From an uncultured Campylobacter sp. (lineage in GTDB: Bacteria > Campylobacterota > Campylobacteria > Campylobacterales > Campylobacteraceae), in assembly GCF_938017705.1 (NCBI RefSeq), contig NZ_CALIIS010000062.1, positions 1 to 19,248 of the forward strand: 19,248 bases of DNA, read 5' to 3'. Position numbers and translations under genes: made by a program. The notes under the pieces are model-generated. The model made no database searches. It was not told where the DNA came from and worked only from the letters and a program-made list of their open reading frames with translations. Positions 7,243 to 14,903 of the stretch are shown piece after piece; position 1 is the stretch's first letter; each line of letters starts with the position of its first letter.

Positions 7243-7550
7243 ATTTTGCAAAGCGGATGGATAGCATGGAAGTTAAAATTTGGCGCTGAAGCAGTCTAAA
7301 AGCGACGGACAAAATTTCATAGCGAACTTGCCGCGATCCGTTAGCCTTGCAGCGATAGTTTAAAATTTTATGTTTAGATAGAGGAAGGTCAAAGTATGCG
7401 ACGGCAATCAGCTTTCGGCGCGACCGCGATAACCCGCGCGGCAACCTGCGCAAGACCGTGGCAAAGACGCCGTAGCGCAGCCGCGTCTGATCACGCTGCG
7501 GAATTTTAAAATTCCGCAGCTTTAAAATTTAAAAAATCATCGGAGTGAAA
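7243..7550. other. 308-base spacer between the two transporter genes
   Basis: The first part is AT-rich and holds no convincing gene. A small frame at 7396-7509 (ATG, 37 codons, basic, MRRQSAFGATAITRAATCAR...) has AGGAAGG nine bases upstream but looks like translated spacer, so I do not call it a gene. The end of that frame runs into the perfect palindrome at 7495-7520. The ribosome site of the second transporter (CGGAG at 7541-7545) follows. Confidence 0.55.
7495..7520. repeat. Perfect 26-base palindrome upstream of the second transporter
   Basis: GCTGCGGAATTTT at 7495-7507 is followed directly by its exact reverse complement at 7508-7520, with no spacer. Its 3' end lies 30 bases before the ATG at 7551. 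It could be an RNA hairpin (terminator of upstream transcription, or attenuator), a DNA-binding site for a dimeric regulator, or a dispersed palindrome. A T-rich stretch follows, but not a clean T run. A related core occurs in the inverted repeat at 456-500. Confidence 0.7.
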
Positions 7551-8894
7551 ATGAACGATAAATTTAGCAAAATCGGCTTCATACTTGCCGTCGCAGGCGG
7601 CGCAGTGGGGCTTGGCAACGCATGGAAATTCCCCACCCTCGTGGGCCAAAACGGCGGCAGCGCCTTCGTGCTTTTATACCTCGCGCTCACGCTGGGCGTG
7701 GGCTTTAGCATATTTCTAGCCGAGATGGCACTAGGCAGGCTAAGTGGGAGGGATCTACCGAGCGCGTACGAGACGCTGGCGCCGCGCGGCGGACGCAAAT
7801 GGCGCGCGGGAGGCATTTTCATTGCGGGCGGCATGCTGGTGCTGTCCTTTTACCTCGTCATCCTCGGCTGGGTGATCCGCTACATCTTTTTGGGCTTTTC
7901 TCCGCTGCCCGCAACCGCCGAGGAAGCGGGCGCCGTATTTGACGATCTCATCTCGCATTCGCTAGCCACGAGCCTGGGCTTTTACGCGCTTGCGCTCGTG
8001 CTGACGCTATCCGTCGTCGCGCGCGGCATCAAAAGCGGTATCGAGCGGCTAAACGTCGTGATGATGCCGCTACTTTTCGTGCTGCTGCTTGCGATGCTCG
8101 CGTATGCGTGTACGATGCAGGGCTTCGGCGCGGCGGCGAAATTTCTTTTCTACCCAGACTTCGGCAAAATCACCGTTAACTCCGTCCTCTCCGCGCTTGG
8201 GCTCGCGCTCTTTACCCTGTGCGTGGGCGTCGGCTGTATCGCGGCATACGCAGCATCGCTTAGCGAGGGGGTGCGGCTCGTGCGAAGCTCGGTAAACATC
8301 GTATTCATCAACATCGCGATCGGACTGATGATGGGGCTCATCGTCTTTACCTTCATCTTCGAATTCCGCGCCGATCCCGCGCAGGGTGCGGGGCTTGTGT
8401 TCGTCTCGCTCACTACGATGTTTGCAAAAATGGGGCTAGCGGGACAGGTGCTTGAAATCGCGTTTTTCGTCTCGCTCTTTTTCGCGGGGATCACGAGCGC
8501 GGTTTCGATGATCGAGCCCTTCGTCTTCTATCTCATCGGCAGGTTTAAAATTTCGCGCCTGCGCGCAGTCTGCATCTCAGGGTGCGTCATAGCGGTGCTA
8601 GGCGCATGCTCGCTGCTATCGATGCACGCGGATTATGCGAGCAAGTTTAAGCTTTTCGGCGCGAGCTTTTTTGACTGCTTGGATTTCGTAAGCTCAAACG
8701 TCATGCTACCTCTGGGCGCGCTAACCTCGGCGATATTCGTGGGCTTTGTGATGGATGCGCAGCGCCTGCGCGGGCTTTTCGGCGCTGATATGGGCGAGCT
8801 GGGATTTAAAATTTGGTACTTTTCGCTGCGCTTCGTAGCGCCCGTCGCGATCGTGATCATAATGGCAAATCTGCTGTTTTTCAGCGGGAAGTAG
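7551..8894 (+). CDS. Sodium-dependent NSS/SNF family transporter, copy 2
   Basis: A 447-residue LeuT-fold transporter, paralogous to the gene at 5893. The first 35 residues are nearly identical to copy 1 (MNDKFSKIGFILAVAGGAVG then LGNAWKFPTL), and the region IGLMMGLIVFTFIFEF is shared without change. Other helices, for example 2-4 and 9-11, have diverged. The helix 6 motif LGLALFTLCVGVGCIAAYA differs from copy 1 at several positions that may line the substrate site, so the two copies may take different substrates. The ATG at 7551 is preferred over a GTG two codons earlier because GGAG at 7542-7545 is correctly spaced from the ATG and overlaps the GTG. Its codons are more GC-rich than those of copy 1. 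A hairpin at 8905-8939 follows the stop. Confidence 0.92.
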   Translation: MNDKFSKIGFILAVAGGAVGLGNAWKFPTLVGQNGGSAFVLLYLALTLGVGFSIFLAEMALGRLSGRDLPSAYETLAPRGGRKWRAGGIFIAGGMLVLSFYLVILGWVIRYIFLGFSPLPATAEEAGAVFDDLISHSLATSLGFYALALVLTLSVVARGIKSGIERLNVVMMPLLFVLLLAMLAYACTMQGFGAAAKFLFYPDFGKITVNSVLSALGLALFTLCVGVGCIAAYAASLSEGVRLVRSSVNIVFINIAIGLMMGLIVFTFIFEFRADPAQGAGLVFVSLTTMFAKMGLAGQVLEIAFFVSLFFAGITSAVSMIEPFVFYLIGRFKISRLRAVCISGCVIAVLGACSLLSMHADYASKFKLFGASFFDCLDFVSSNVMLPLGALTSAIFVGFVMDAQRLRGLFGADMGELGFKIWYFSLRFVAPVAIVIIMANLLFFSGK

Positions 8895-8904
8895 GAAGCG
8901 ATTC

Positions 8905-8939
8905 GGTTAAATTTAAAGCGGCACGGTTTAAATTTAACC
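8905..8939. terminator. Perfect 13-base-stem hairpin after transporter copy 2
   Basis: GGTTAAATTTAAA at 8905-8917 pairs exactly with TTTAAATTTAACC at 8927-8939 around the loop GCGGCACGG. It begins ten bases after the stop at 8894. The stem is AT-rich and the following CCCTCTTT is only a weak U tract, so termination is plausible but not proven. It separates the transporter pair from the AT-rich gene at 9026. Confidence 0.45.
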
Positions 8940-9012
8940 CCTCTTTGGGCGAGCTAAATTTAAACGTTAACATCGCAGCCCGTTAGGCTCGTATTTTAAC
9001 TAGCGTTTTGCT

Positions 9013-9020
9013 AAAGGAGT
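9013..9020 (+). promoter_or_regulatory. Ribosome-binding site that sets a TTG start
   Basis: AAAGGAGT, a near-perfect Shine-Dalgarno sequence, lies five bases before the TTG at 9026. The frame has no ATG near this position, so this site decides the unusual start codon. Confidence 0.75.
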
Positions 9021-9025
9021 AAATT

Positions 9026-9853
9026 TTGAAAGCTCTTAAATTTCTAGCCAAAGCCCTAATCGCCGTGCTCGGCATTTGTGTGATCGTCGGCGCGCTTAAT
9101 TACAGCGGGTTTAGCTTCAGCGATCTAAAATGGCTTAGCAAAGATGAGATGGTGCAAAATTTCGTGCAGGAAGAATTTAATGATTGCGTATATTACCATT
9201 ATGATATATTTTATGCTCCTGATAAAAATTTAAGCTTCAATGAACTTATTTATACATTAGATAAAATATTTAAAAAGCATATGGATACTAAGACTTTTAG
9301 CCTATTTGATGATTTAAACTCAACTATTGGTTTAAATAAAATTACGAATAAAATAATATCAAATAAAACCGCTCCTTGGAATTTTGTCGATTTTGTCCAT
9401 CATCATACAAATAGAAATGTTGATATAAATGGCAACTACTCATATACGCCATTTGAAGGTAATAAAAAGATAAACTATGATCTCAATCAAACCCTTATAT
9501 TTACTTGCAAAGGTGGTATGTATGGTTCCGATAGCTTTAGCATAAAAGAATGCAAAAATATTACCTTTTTTGAAAGAGCGCTAGGAAAGAATAGATATTG
9601 CATATATTATGAGGGGATTAAGTATATGAGCTATAAGTTTCAACCATCTGAAAAGACAAAAAATCCAGATTACGAATTTGATATGGTTCATAACCGCATA
9701 AACCAATATTTGCAAGGCGTTAAAGAATGTGTGCCGTATAGTAATACCAACTTTATACACTCGTGCGAATTTTATATAGATAACCACGGAAACAGGTATT
9801 ACGGGAATTTTTATCTGATATATAGTTTAATAAAAACGATGTTTTTATCTTAA
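9026..9853 (+). CDS. AT-rich membrane-anchored protein of unknown function
   Basis: A 275-residue protein that I do not recognise. It starts with TTG, set by AAAGGAGT at 9013-9020. Residues 5-25 (KFLAKALIAVLGICVIVGALN) form one membrane helix with lysines before it, so the rest should lie in the periplasm. The exported part has six cysteines (54, 161, 176, 192, 235, 247), enough for up to three disulfides, and many aromatic and Asn residues. The first 50 or so codons use the GC-rich codons of the neighbours; from about 9180 the sequence becomes clearly AT-rich to the end, which suggests that the body came from another source or evolves differently from the anchor. It lies between two hairpins and has no obvious partner, so it is probably a single-gene unit. 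A secreted toxin, inhibitor or envelope factor are all possible; none is supported by a motif. Confidence 0.75.
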   Translation: MKALKFLAKALIAVLGICVIVGALNYSGFSFSDLKWLSKDEMVQNFVQEEFNDCVYYHYDIFYAPDKNLSFNELIYTLDKIFKKHMDTKTFSLFDDLNSTIGLNKITNKIISNKTAPWNFVDFVHHHTNRNVDINGNYSYTPFEGNKKINYDLNQTLIFTCKGGMYGSDSFSIKECKNITFFERALGKNRYCIYYEGIKYMSYKFQPSEKTKNPDYEFDMVHNRINQYLQGVKECVPYSNTNFIHSCEFYIDNHGNRYYGNFYLIYSLIKTMFLS

Positions 9854-10174
9854 CCGAGAATTTAGAAATAATAAAACATCCTAGCTCCGTGCATAGCAAA
9901 GCGTAAAATTCCTCATAAAATTTTATGCTTTACATCTTGCGAATGGATTTTTACAAAAGCAAAATTCTGTCTGGCGGTATCGCATCTTGTGATGCGAGCG
10001 CAAAACATTTAGCAAATATCGCGATAAATTTAAACTTATAATAGTGGAGTTTGAAAAAAAGATGCGCCGCTTTGAAAGCGCATACGAAGCTACGTGGTGG
10101 TATTCGCGGCAAGCGGTGCAAACTATGCCGCTAAATTTAGAGCAAAATTTTAAATAAGGCTAAATTTAAAGAAT
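9854..10174. other. 321-base spacer between the AT-rich gene and rho
   Basis: Convergent intergenic region. It contains three hairpins (9898-9931, a 6-base stem at 9981-9996 with CGCATC/GATGCG, and the rho terminator) and no convincing gene. A 37-codon plus-strand frame from GTG at 10044 to TAA at 10155-10157 (VEFEKKMRRFESAYEATWWY...) has no ribosome site. It may be the end of a lost gene or chance. Confidence 0.55.
9898..9931 (+). terminator. Hairpin after the AT-rich gene
   Basis: AAAGCGTAAAATT at 9898-9910 pairs with AATTTTATGCTTT at 9919-9931 with one mismatch and an 8-base loop, 45 bases after the stop at 9853. The arm itself supplies a T-rich 3' side. It is a likely, though not classical, terminator. 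Confidence 0.45.
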
Positions 10175-10180
10175 TTAGCC
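10158..10180 (-). terminator. Rho-gene terminator overlapping its stop codon
   Basis: GGCTAAATT at 10158-10166 and AATTTAGCC at 10172-10180 form a perfect 9-base stem with a 5-base loop. Read on the minus strand it includes the rho stop codon (TAA at 10175-10177) and is followed by TTATTTAAAATTTT, a good U-rich tail. It would end the transcript of the fab-accA-rho cluster. Confidence 0.7.
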
Positions 10181-11521
10181 GTTCATTATCGATAGCAGCT
10201 CGGTGTTGTCTTTGGTTTTTAGCATCTTGGCGTATAAAAATTTTAGCGCCTCGACGTCGTCCATCGTCGAGATCGCCGAGCGCAACGCCCAGATCTTTTG
10301 CAAATTTTCGCTGCCTTGTAAAAGCTCCTCTTTGCGCGTGCCCGATTTGGTGATGTTGATCGCGGGGTAAATTCTACGATCCGAGATGTTGCGATCGAGG
10401 ATGATCTCGCTGTTGCCCGTGCCCTTGAACTCCTCGAAGATCACGTCGTCCATACGCGAGCCGGTCTCGATGAGCGCGGTAGCGACGATAGTGAGCGAGC
10501 CGCCGTTTTCGATATTTCGTGCCGCACCGAAGAAGCGCTTCGGTTTATGCAGGGCATTTGCGTCCACGCCGCCGCTTAGGACTTTGCCGCTGCTAGGCGT
10601 GACGGTGTTATAGGCGCGCGCAAGGCGGGTGATGCTATCGAGCAGGATGACGACGTCCTTGCCGTTTTCGACGGCGCGTTTCGCCTTTTCGATAACGAGC
10701 TCGGCGACGCGGACGTGGTTGAACGCGGGCTGATCGAAGGTCGAGCTAAACACCTCGCCGCGCACGCTGCGCTCCATATCTGTCACCTCCTCGGGGCGCT
10801 CGTCGACTAGCAGCACCAAAAGCTCGACCTCGGGGTGGTTGCGCGTAATGCCGTTGGCAAGCTCCTTCATAAGCTCCGTTTTACCGCTACGCGGAGGCGC
10901 CGTGATGAGCCCGCGCTGCCCCTTGCCGATCGGGGTGAAAAGATCGAGCACGCGACCGGTAAGGCGCATAGGATCGTATTCGAGCTTGAGCTTTTCGGTC
11001 GGAAAAAGCGGCGTGAGATTGTCAAATAGCGGGCGCTCTCTGGCTTCTTGGATCGATTTGTAATTGATCGCCTCGATCTTTAAGAGCGCGTAGTACTTCT
11101 CCTGATCCTTCGGCTCGCGTACCTGGCCCGTGACAATGTCGCCGACGCGCAGGGCGAATTTACGGATCTGGCTGAGGCTCACGTAGGCGTCGTTGGCGCT
11201 GTCGCTTAAATTTGAATCTATGCCGCGCAAAAAGCCGTAACCCTCGGCGGTAACCTCCAAAATCCCCGTAAAAAGTATGAAGCCGCCCTGCTTCGTCTGC
11301 ATGCGTAAAATTTCAAAAACGAGCGCTTGGCGGCGGAATTCGCGCGGGTTCTCGACGCCCAGCTCGTCTGCTATGGCGATGAGATTTTCAAGATCCATCG
11401 AGCGGAGCTCCTCGATCTGGTAGCCCTCGACGGGGACGTGCGTTTTAGCGTAAGTTTTTCTGCCGTTTTGATTAGAATTTGAAACGGCGGTCTGAGTGGA
11501 ATTTTGATTTGTATTTTCCAT
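10175..11521 (-). CDS. rho: Transcription termination factor Rho
   Basis: A 448-residue hexameric RNA helicase that ends transcription of untranslated RNA. The N-terminal 25 residues are Asn/Gln/Thr-rich linker. Then come the Rho N-terminal helical domain (about 35-75) and the RNA-binding cold-shock-like domain with GYGFLR at 94-99. The ATPase domain has P-loop APPRSGKT at 208-215, Walker B VVILLDSITR with Asp295, GGVDANALHKPKRFFGAARN at 317-336 (Q-loop side) and KSGTRKEELL at 392-401. The length is close to that of other Campylobacteria and a little over the E. coli 419, owing to the N-terminal extension. The start at 11521 has GAGGA close upstream. The gene lies 58 bases downstream of accA on the same strand and is probably read through from it. 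Confidence 0.98.
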   Translation of the reverse strand: MENTNQNSTQTAVSNSNQNGRKTYAKTHVPVEGYQIEELRSMDLENLIAIADELGVENPREFRRQALVFEILRMQTKQGGFILFTGILEVTAEGYGFLRGIDSNLSDSANDAYVSLSQIRKFALRVGDIVTGQVREPKDQEKYYALLKIEAINYKSIQEARERPLFDNLTPLFPTEKLKLEYDPMRLTGRVLDLFTPIGKGQRGLITAPPRSGKTELMKELANGITRNHPEVELLVLLVDERPEEVTDMERSVRGEVFSSTFDQPAFNHVRVAELVIEKAKRAVENGKDVVILLDSITRLARAYNTVTPSSGKVLSGGVDANALHKPKRFFGAARNIENGGSLTIVATALIETGSRMDDVIFEEFKGTGNSEIILDRNISDRRIYPAINITKSGTRKEELLQGSENLQKIWALRSAISTMDDVEALKFLYAKMLKTKDNTELLSIMNG

Positions 11522-11579
11522 TTGTCCTCTTAGAGTGTGAAGTTATTAAATTTAGTTTTAAAAGTGCTGAATTTAAAAT

Positions 11580-12518
11580 TTAGTTCTCTTTGTAAGCACC
11601 GAACCTTAAAATTTTTTGTTGTCTTCTGCTGATGAGCTCGTCTATGCTAAGATCGTCTAGCTTGTGCAGCTCGGTTAAGACGTAGTTTCCAAGCGCTTTT
11701 ATCGCGCCGTCTTTATCCCTATGAGCGCCCGTTTTAGGCTCTTTGATCACATCATCGACCAAGCCCAGCTCTTTTAGCTCCTCGGCGGTGATCTTTAGCG
11801 CCTTCGTAGCGGCCTCGCTCTTGCTCGGATCGTTCCACAAAATCGCGGCACAGCCCTCGGGAGAGATGACCGAAAAGATTGAGTTTTGAAGCATCGCCAA
11901 ACGATCGGCCACGCCGATCGCTAAAGCTCCGCCGCTACCGCCCTCGCCGATAACGACGGCGATCGTAGGGGTTTTAAGATCGCTAAGCTCATATAAATTT
12001 CGCGCGATAGCCTCGCTTTGACCGCGCTCCTCAGCTCCGAGTCCCGGATATGCGCCCGGAGTGTCAATCAAAAACAAAATAGGAAGGTTAAATTTCTCGG
12101 CAAGTTTTGCTACGCGCAGTGCCTTGCGATAGCCCTCCGGATGGGGCATACCGAAATTTCGCTTCAGCTTGTTTTTGGTGCCGCGACCCTTCTGTTCGGC
12201 GATCACGGCGATTTTGCGGTTGCCCATAATGCCTAGATAGCACACGATCGAAGGATCGTCTCTAAAGGCACGGTCGCCGTGAAGCTCCCTGGCGTCCTGC
12301 AAAAGCGCGCGAATATAATCGATCGCGTAAGGGCGATCCGGATGGCGCGCAAGCTGAAGTCTTTGGTATTCGTTTAAATTCTTATAAACTTTGGAAATTT
12401 CTTTTTCGAGGTTCTTATTTAAAATTTCGACCGCGTCCTCATCACCGCGAATTTTAGCGGCGGTGATGTCCTCGTCAATCTGCTTTATAGACTTTTCGAA
12501 GTCCAGATAGCTCGCCAT
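11580..12518 (-). CDS. accA: Acetyl-CoA carboxylase carboxyltransferase, alpha subunit
   Basis: A 312-residue subunit that, with AccD, moves the carboxyl group from biotin on AccB to acetyl-CoA and makes malonyl-CoA for fatty-acid synthesis. The family features are present: the N-terminal coiled helix region (YLDFEKSIKQIDEDI), RHPDRPYAIDYI at 58-69, DTPGAYPGLGAEERGQ at 152-167, the glycine-rich oxyanion region GEGGSGGALAIG at 191-202 and SVISPEGCAAILW at 216-228. The length is typical. Its ATG overlaps the fabF stop by one base (TAATG), which implies translational coupling and a joint role in chain elongation. accB, accC and accD are not in the window. Confidence 0.97.
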   Translation of the reverse strand: MASYLDFEKSIKQIDEDITAAKIRGDEDAVEILNKNLEKEISKVYKNLNEYQRLQLARHPDRPYAIDYIRALLQDARELHGDRAFRDDPSIVCYLGIMGNRKIAVIAEQKGRGTKNKLKRNFGMPHPEGYRKALRVAKLAEKFNLPILFLIDTPGAYPGLGAEERGQSEAIARNLYELSDLKTPTIAVVIGEGGSGGALAIGVADRLAMLQNSIFSVISPEGCAAILWNDPSKSEAATKALKITAEELKELGLVDDVIKEPKTGAHRDKDGAIKALGNYVLTELHKLDDLSIDELISRRQQKILRFGAYKEN

Positions 12519-13735
12519 TAATCTACTCTTTTGAAAATAAGCGACGCGTTCGTGCCGCCGAAACCGAAATTATTGCTCATAACACAATCGAGTTTGGCTT
12601 TTCTAGCGACGTTTGGCACATAGTCCAAATCGCAATCTGGATCTTTTGAAATTTGATTTATCGTAGGCGGTATGATGCCGTTTTGCATCGCTAAAAGGCT
12701 GATCGCAGCCTCTACCGCTCCGGCAGCGCCTAGGCAATGTCCTAGCTGGCCCTTGGTGGAGCTAACCGCAGGCACTTTGCCCTCGCCGAAAAGCTCTTTT
12801 AACGCCGCGGTTTCGTTTTTATCGTTTATCGCGGTGGACGTTCCGTGGGCGTTGATATAATCAATCTTCGGGCGCCCCGCCATCTCATAGGCCTTTTTCA
12901 TAGCGCGGATCGGGCCGTCTAGGCTAGGCGAAGTGATATGATAAGCATCGCCGCTAGCGCCGAATCCTACGAGCTCGCCGTAAATTTTAGCGCCGCGCGC
13001 TTTTGCGTCCCCTAGCTCTTCTAAAACTAAAGCCGCCGCGCCTTCGCCCATCACAAAGCCGTTTCGCTCCGCATCAAACGGACGTGAAGCATGCGCCGGA
13101 TCATCATTTCTAGCGCAAAGCGCCTTCATCGCGGCAAATCCGCCGATACCTACAGGACAAACCGCAGCCTCGGCGCCCACTGCGAGCATCTTTTTCGCTT
13201 CGCCGATCATGATAACTCTCGCAGCGTCCATAATCGCATGTGCTGAAGCCGCACAAGCCGTAACGCTGGATAAATTCGGACCTTTTAAGTTATAGTATAT
13301 TGAAACAAAGCCGCCGAGCATATTTACTAACGCAGAAGGGATAAAAAACGGAGAAATTCGCCTAGGACCGCGCTGCAAGCAGGTATTGGCATTTATCTCG
13401 ATATTCGGCAAACCGCCGATACCGCTAGCGGAGCTAACGCCGAATTCGTCGCTATCGAAACCGCTAAATTTAGCGTCCTCTATAGCTTCGCCGGCAGCCT
13501 TAAGCCCCAACTGGATAAATCTATCCATCTTTTTTATCTCTTTTCCATCCTCGATTATGCTCGAAGGATCGAAACCTTTTACTTCAGCTGCAATTTGAAC
13601 CGGAAATTCGCTAGCGTCAAAGAGCGAAATTTTATCAACCCCGGTTTTTCCGTTACAGATATTTTCAAAACTGCTCTGTTTGTCAAGCCCGAGAGAGGTT
13701 ATCATCCCGATGCCCGTTACTACGACTCGTTTCAA
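12518..13735 (-). CDS. fabF: Beta-ketoacyl-ACP synthase II
   Basis: A 405-residue condensing enzyme that extends acyl chains with malonyl-ACP. The Cys-His-His triad is intact: Cys161 in VTACAASAH, His297 in NAHGTSTAINDK and His333 in GQLGHCLGAAGAVEA, with Lys328 before it. The C-terminus has the GFGGTNAS motif at 391-398. The start is TTG at 13735, behind AAGGAAG five bases upstream, and the N-terminus MKRVVVTGIGMITSLG is the canonical one. It lies 18 bases downstream of acpP and overlaps accA by one base. The slightly low length against E. coli (413) is normal for the group. Confidence 0.97.
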   Translation of the reverse strand: MKRVVVTGIGMITSLGLDKQSSFENICNGKTGVDKISLFDASEFPVQIAAEVKGFDPSSIIEDGKEIKKMDRFIQLGLKAAGEAIEDAKFSGFDSDEFGVSSASGIGGLPNIEINANTCLQRGPRRISPFFIPSALVNMLGGFVSIYYNLKGPNLSSVTACAASAHAIMDAARVIMIGEAKKMLAVGAEAAVCPVGIGGFAAMKALCARNDDPAHASRPFDAERNGFVMGEGAAALVLEELGDAKARGAKIYGELVGFGASGDAYHITSPSLDGPIRAMKKAYEMAGRPKIDYINAHGTSTAINDKNETAALKELFGEGKVPAVSSTKGQLGHCLGAAGAVEAAISLLAMQNGIIPPTINQISKDPDCDLDYVPNVARKAKLDCVMSNNFGFGGTNASLIFKRVD

Positions 13736-13753
13736 AACCGCTTCCTTAAAATT

Positions 13754-13990
13754 TTATTTTTTAGGCAAATTTTCTATATAATCTACTACGTCTTTAATGC
13801 TTACTAATTTTTCGGACTCACTATCGGGGATCTCGATACCGAATTTCTCCTCTAAAGCCATTACTAGCTCAACTACGTCAAGAGAGTCCGCGCCCAAATC
13901 TTCGATAATTTTAGAGTCAAGTTTAACCTGATCCGGGCTAACGCTGAGTTGTTCTACAACTACGTCTCTTACATCTTCAAATACTGCCAT
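13754..13990 (-). CDS. acpP: Acyl carrier protein
   Basis: A 78-residue acidic protein that carries growing acyl chains on a phosphopantetheine arm. Ser36 in DLGADSLDVVEL at 31-42 is the attachment site. The helical pattern and length are standard. AAAGGAGT lies just upstream of the ATG at 13990. It sits between fabG (68 bases upstream) and fabF (18 bases downstream), as in many bacteria. A separate promoter just upstream (14026-14031) could meet its high demand. Confidence 0.98.
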   Translation of the reverse strand: MAVFEDVRDVVVEQLSVSPDQVKLDSKIIEDLGADSLDVVELVMALEEKFGIEIPDSESEKLVSIKDVVDYIENLPKK

Positions 13991-14025
13991 TTTAGCACTC
14001 CTTTAAAAAAATACCGCGTAATTCT

Positions 14026-14031
14026 ATAATA
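14026..14031 (-). promoter_or_regulatory. Possible -10 box upstream of acpP
   Basis: Minus-strand TATTAT lies 36 bases before the acpP ATG, in the AT-rich fabG-acpP spacer. One mismatch from TATAAT and no clear -35 box. It would give acpP-fabF-accA-rho their own start in addition to read-through from fabG. Confidence 0.35.
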
Positions 14032-14058
14032 TTTAACCTTAAATTCCGCTATTTAACG

Positions 14059-14802
14059 CTACATATAGAGCCCGCCGTTGATTTTAAGCGACTCGCCAGT
14101 AATGTAGCCCGCGCCGTCGCTGAGTAAAAACGCAACTCCTTCGGCGACGTCGCTCGTGCTTCCGAGGCGCTTAAGCGGGATGCTCGCTTCGTAGCTTGCT
14201 TTTACGTCGTCGCTTAGCGCGTCCGTCATATCCGTAGCGATGAAGCCCGGAGTTATGCAATTAAAGCGGATGCCGCGCGCAGCACCCTCTTTTGCAAAGC
14301 TCTTGCTCATCGCGATCATTCCGCCCTTGCTTGCGCTGTAATTGACCTGCCCGGCGTTGCCCATTTCGCCTACGATCGAGGCGATATTTACGACCGCTCC
14401 GAAGCGCTTTTTGCTCATTAGCTTTAAAGCTTCACGGCAGCCAATGAAGGCGCTGCTTAAATTTGCTTCGATCACGCCCATGAAGTCTTCCAGCTTCATC
14501 CTAAGCGCGAGCTTGTCGTTCGTGACGCCCGCGTTATTTACGAGATAGCTTAGTTCGCCGTCGCTTTGCGCGATCAGGGCAATCGCCTCGCTAAATTCCG
14601 CCTCGTTCGTCGCGTCAAATTTTATCACGGCGCCCTCTCCGCCGTTTGCGCGGATCTCCTCTAGCAGCGCGTCGGCTATCTCGGGCTTTGAGCGATAATT
14701 GATCCATACCTTAAGCCCGTAGCCCGCTAAAGTCCTTGCAATCTGCGCGCCGATACCGCGGCTTGCGCCCGTGATTAAAACGTTTTTTCCACTAAATTTC
14801 AT
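14059..14802 (-). CDS. fabG: 3-oxoacyl-ACP reductase
   Basis: A 247-residue short-chain dehydrogenase that reduces beta-ketoacyl-ACP with NADPH. It shows the cofactor loop TGASRGIG at 11-18, NNAG at 89-92, the active-site Asn114, Ser142 in NIASIVG, Tyr155 and Lys159 in YSASK, and the FabG-type tail GESLKINGGLYM. The length is typical. The start at 14802 has AAAGGACA upstream. Its position directly before acpP supports the FabG role over that of another short-chain reductase. About 100 bases separate it from the gpmI stop. Confidence 0.97.
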   Translation of the reverse strand: MKFSGKNVLITGASRGIGAQIARTLAGYGLKVWINYRSKPEIADALLEEIRANGGEGAVIKFDATNEAEFSEAIALIAQSDGELSYLVNNAGVTNDKLALRMKLEDFMGVIEANLSSAFIGCREALKLMSKKRFGAVVNIASIVGEMGNAGQVNYSASKGGMIAMSKSFAKEGAARGIRFNCITPGFIATDMTDALSDDVKASYEASIPLKRLGSTSDVAEGVAFLLSDGAGYITGESLKINGGLYM

Positions 14803-14903
14803 ACTTGTCCTTTTGTTAAAATTTTAATCTCTAGCGTAAATTTATCCAAATTTACCTAAATTTTAGCAGTTTAAATCTACTCGCGACCCGCGCCGTTGAA
14901 ATT

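Noticed and set aside
7396..7509. 37-codon frame with a ribosome-like site in the transporter spacer
   Set aside because: Its end is the palindrome, its composition is Arg/Ala-rich like translated GC-rich spacer, and no second line of evidence supports it.
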